A model generated the notes under the pieces. That model was not told the origin of the DNA. It saw only the letters and a program-made list of their open reading frames with translations, and ran no database searches. A program made the position numbers and the translations under genes. Shown in pieces: positions 61,877-64,000 of a stretch of DNA of 64,000 bases. The stretch's first letter is position 1, and each line of letters starts with the position of its first letter. Origin of the DNA: Flavobacteriaceae bacterium (GTDB taxonomy: Bacteria > Bacteroidota > Bacteroidia > Flavobacteriales > Flavobacteriaceae); assembly GCA_014075215.1 (NCBI GenBank), contig CP046177.1:3038501-3102500 (forward strand). Reading direction: 5' to 3'.

Positions 61877-63108
61877 AACGACAAAATGTTATGCACCCAA
61901 ACAAGAAGGCAAATCTCAATCTTCAATAAAAATTACTAAGAAACATCCTACTATTGTTTGGATTCTTAGTAAATGCCATGCTTTCTTTCAGAGTAAAGCA
62001 AATTCGATTCTAGATGAGCTAGAAGAAACACTCTCCAAGTACAAACAAATCTTAAATGACTTTTTTAAGAATAGCACATTGGAAGATTTGGTTCATGAGA
62101 AGGAGCAATTGTACGAAAAATTACAATTGAAGATTATTCAGATTAATTCTCACTTTGGTGTTCAAAAAGAAGCAATACAAAAACAAATAGATGAAGTAAC
62201 GAAACTTCTCAATCATGATCGAATTGAAATCCAGAATTACGCTAAGATTAACATTCGTTGGAAAGTATTTATTGCCTCTGTTCTGATTACAGGAATTGTA
62301 TTTGGCGAAACCTTTACCAATCAGCAGGCTTTTTTAGCTATTCCCAAACAATCTTTTATTACCACTCTTATTGCAGCCATAGCTATTTCTTTTGGAACAT
62401 ATGCTATGGGGGCTCTTTTTGTCAAAGTAGTTCGCAATACAGAATATTCAGAGCTTAAAAAAGGGGTGTCAGGAATTAGCATCATAGCTATTGTACTTTT
62501 TGCCTATTGGAGCATTGGAAATTTTAGACAAAGCGCAATGTCCGCTGTTCAAGCTTCTGCTGAAGGAAGAGAATCTCTGGAAATCGCTCCTTTTACATTT
62601 CTAACTATTAATTCGTTGCTCTTCTTTGGTCTTATCGGAGTCAAATTGGCTATTTATCCTTCTCGAAAAGTCATTGAAAACAACAAGAAATACAACGATC
62701 TTAAAAAGAAGATTAAGGAAAAAGAGGCGAAAATTAAACGTCTCAATAACGATCTAAACGAATTGGAGGAACGTAAAGAGAAAGAGAAGAAAAAAGCTTC
62801 CCAAGAATACGAAGAACTGATCGATAAAATTGATCAGATTGTATCTAAACATTACAACGCACTCAAGGAACAGCAGACGATCTACAACAAGAAACTTGCC
62901 TTTGGTAACTGTTTCTACCAGGAAATGTGCAGTATTAGTCAAGAAGCAATCGGATTGTTTGCCCAGCAAGTAGGGTTGTATCAGGGAAACTTAAACGAGT
63001 TAACAGTAGATATTGATACTACAGCGTTTAAAAACTCTTTTTCAAAATTCCAACCCATATACGATAACGAAATTAAATCAATGTTTAATCCTATTAAAAC
63101 TAAAAATC

Positions 63109-63290
63109 ATGAGAAATCTCATCCATTCACTTTTCACAAGAATTAGAAAATTAATTATCTGTTCAACTTTTTTAGTAGTAATCCTTTAGGTTGCTCTAAT
63201 GAGCAGAGAGAAAAAGTTGATAATGTTGTTATTATCGATGTAACAGGCTCTAATGCTCACAATTTACAAGGTATTACACCAAGCCTTTAG
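63109..63290 (+). pseudogene. vWA-like lipoprotein, truncated second copy
   Basis: ATG 63109 overlaps the end of the membrane protein gene. The signal peptide reads LIICSTFLVVIL and then stops. Two bases out of frame it continues GCSNEQREKVDNVVIIDVTGSN, the lipobox Cys and the D-x-T-G-S motif also present at 50638-51372. The frame ends after GITPSL at 63290. Everything behind was lost, apparently at the IS110 element. Confidence 0.75.
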
Positions 63291-63399
63291 ATTAGCAAAT
63301 AGAAATAATTACTTAAAATAAAAACATAATAGTTATGATGAAATTTCTTTTTTTGCTTCTTTTTTTCTTTGTTAATAACTCTTATTTTGTTGATAACCA

Positions 63400-63571
63400 A
63401 AAACACAAAAGAACGGAGTGAACTTTAGCGGCCAGCTAGCTTTTTAGAGCCATCCCCCGTATTAGTCTCCGTTCTTTTTAAAAGTTACTTAGAACCATAT
63501 AGAATTTCAGTTTCTGCCCTTATTAAAGGTCTTAGTTTAAGTAACTATTATTAATATCTAATTACAAAATT
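63400..63571 (+). ncRNA. Structured leader of an IS110 element, bridge RNA candidate
   Basis: Between the last remnant and the IS110 transposase lie two nested structures. AAAAGAACGGAG (63407-63418) pairs perfectly with 63467-63478. AGTTACTTA (63483-63491) pairs perfectly with TAAGTAACT (63538-63546), with smaller hairpins inside its loop. IS110 elements are known to express a bridge RNA from the noncoding end ahead of the transposase, with internal loops pairing to target and donor. Exact ends are not determinable here. Confidence 0.5.
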
Positions 63572-64000
63572 ATGAAAACAAATGAAATTATCGGAATCGA
63601 TGTCAGTAAATTATTAATTGATGTTTGTATCTATTCTAAACAAATTGTTCAACAGTTTGAGAACAGTAAATCTGGATTTAAATTAATGCTAAAGTGGAGT
63701 TTTAAAAATTCGTCTTTCTCTAAAGAAGAAACCATGTTTGTATTTGAACATACAGGAATGTACTCTCATTTATTATCTGTGTCTTTAACTGAACAAAAAT
63801 TATCTTTTTTCATAGCTTCTGGTTTAGAAATTAAAAGATCTATTGGTATTGCTCGTGGAAAGGATGACCAAATTGATGCCAAACGCATTGCTCTATATGG
63901 GTATCGATTAAAAGAAGAACTTAAACCCAGTAAGCTACCTAAAAGAAGTATATTACAACTAAAAAGTCTCTTATCTTTAAGGACAAAACTTAACAAACAA
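63572..64000 (+). CDS. IS110-family transposase (3' end outside window)
   Basis: The frame is open from ATG 63572 to the window end (143 codons). The DEDD RuvC-like domain is visible: EIIGIDVSKLLIDV (Asp), VFEHTGMYSHLL (Glu), IARGKDDQIDAKRIALYGY (two Asp), followed by a helical coiled coil (LKSLLSLRTKLNKQ). The serine-containing C-terminal Transposase_20 domain should lie beyond the window. Confidence 0.92.
   Translation, partial: MKTNEIIGIDVSKLLIDVCIYSKQIVQQFENSKSGFKLMLKWSFKNSSFSKEETMFVFEHTGMYSHLLSVSLTEQKLSFFIASGLEIKRSIGIARGKDDQIDAKRIALYGYRLKEELKPSKLPKRSILQLKSLLSLRTKLNKQ

Larger units (their letters stand above)
60605..61898 (+). mobile_element. ISKra4-family insertion sequence
   Basis: The ends GGGTGCATAACATTTTGTCG (60605) and its complement ending at 61898 are perfect terminal repeats over at least 19 bases. 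The flanking AAACAAGA (60597-60604 and 61899-61906) is an exact 8-bp target duplication. Length is 1294 bp. It splits the second membrane-protein gene. Confidence 0.93.
60492..63146 (+). pseudogene. Second copy of the coiled-coil multipass membrane protein, split by an ISKra4 element
   Basis: The gene starts at ATG 60492 (MSKLFQNIKEVFLPFIKNEV) and is interrupted after AAKQE at 60604. It resumes after the IS at 61907 with GKSQSSIKITKKHPTIVWILSK, runs through the frame starting at 62079 and stops at 63146. The rejoined protein is about 450 residues. It has the same order as the 51379-52803 gene: helical N-terminus, four hydrophobic segments (IRWKVFIASVLITGIVFGET; SFITTLIAAIAISFGTYAMGALF; GISIIAIVLFAYWSIG; FTFLTINSLLFFGLIGVKLAI), then a charged coiled coil. 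Shared patterns include IxxGTYAxG and LxxYPS. Confidence 0.8.

Noticed and set aside
63330..63420. Short hydrophobic frame starting MMKFLFLLLFFF
   Set aside because: Low-complexity T-rich sequence that ends inside the IS110 leader stem. It is more likely noncoding.

Overview
The window is AT-rich DNA from a member of the Bacteroidota, most likely a marine-type Flavobacteriaceae. The evidence is the gene families present (RHS tips, FtsE next to a TPR protein and an outer-membrane barrel, ISAon1/IS982/ISKra4 insertion sequences, Bacteroidota mobilization genes), promoter-like TAnnTTTG boxes, and several TTG or Shine-Dalgarno-poor starts. A housekeeping core at about 11.7-34 kb is flanked on both sides by accessory DNA.

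1-9.5 kb: two successive RHS C-terminal toxin tips, each followed by a candidate immunity gene. Each tip/immunity unit is followed by a copy of a mobile module (opposed XRE repressor, then a P-loop ATPase). Only the second copy continues into two overlapping tyrosine-recombinase genes and a YefM/YoeB-type toxin-antitoxin pair. The ATPase copies are damaged in complementary ways: copy 1 lacks its C-terminus and copy 2 lacks Walker B. 9.5-11.6 kb: a pile of IS remnants (ISAon1-type 5' piece, complete IS3, ISAs1-type 3' piece).

11.7-34 kb: tRNA-Ser, -Pro and -Arg; two glycosyltransferases; ftsE on the opposite strand; a 1016-aa TPR protein coupled to an outer-membrane barrel; two lipoprotein hydrolases (M28 peptidase and amidohydrolase); asnB; and a complete trpEGDCFBA operon preceded by a leader peptide with three consecutive Trp codons and a terminator/antiterminator pair. 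Two MITE-like repeats lie here, one with IS982-type ends and interrupted by a dead ISAon1-type IS.

34-42 kb: an IS982 element, a large serine recombinase split by one in-frame amber codon, and a 5'-truncated VirD4/HerA-like ATPase with a C-terminal nuclease-like domain. An ISAon1-type IS follows, then an S24-type repressor with palindromic operators and a YD-repeat lipoprotein, and finally a tRNA-Met 3' fragment.

42-55.5 kb: a mobilizable or conjugative region. It has two convergent tyrosine recombinases, a RadC-like protein, a degenerate N6-methylase, and an exceptional block of consecutive hairpins containing a perfect 60-bp palindrome. A minus-strand mobilization operon follows (coupling protein, relaxase, MobC-like protein, HTH protein, vWA-like lipoprotein, coiled-coil membrane protein). 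Three genes in this operon are broken by a 10-bp tandem repeat, an A8 tract and an amber codon respectively. Next to it is a plus-strand sigma factor/response regulator module sharing a conserved segment with a small protein.

55.6-64 kb: tRNA-Leu; a second tRNA-Met 3' fragment that marks an attachment site; an integrase; a 761-aa membrane TPR protein; a second, disrupted copy of the membrane protein plus vWA-lipoprotein pair (interrupted by an ISKra4 element with an 8-bp target duplication); and the start of an IS110 element with a structured leader that could encode a bridge RNA. The main candidate for an undescribed system is the recurring membrane-protein/vWA-lipoprotein pair on mobile DNA, followed by the hairpin array and the RHS-tip-associated recombinase module.
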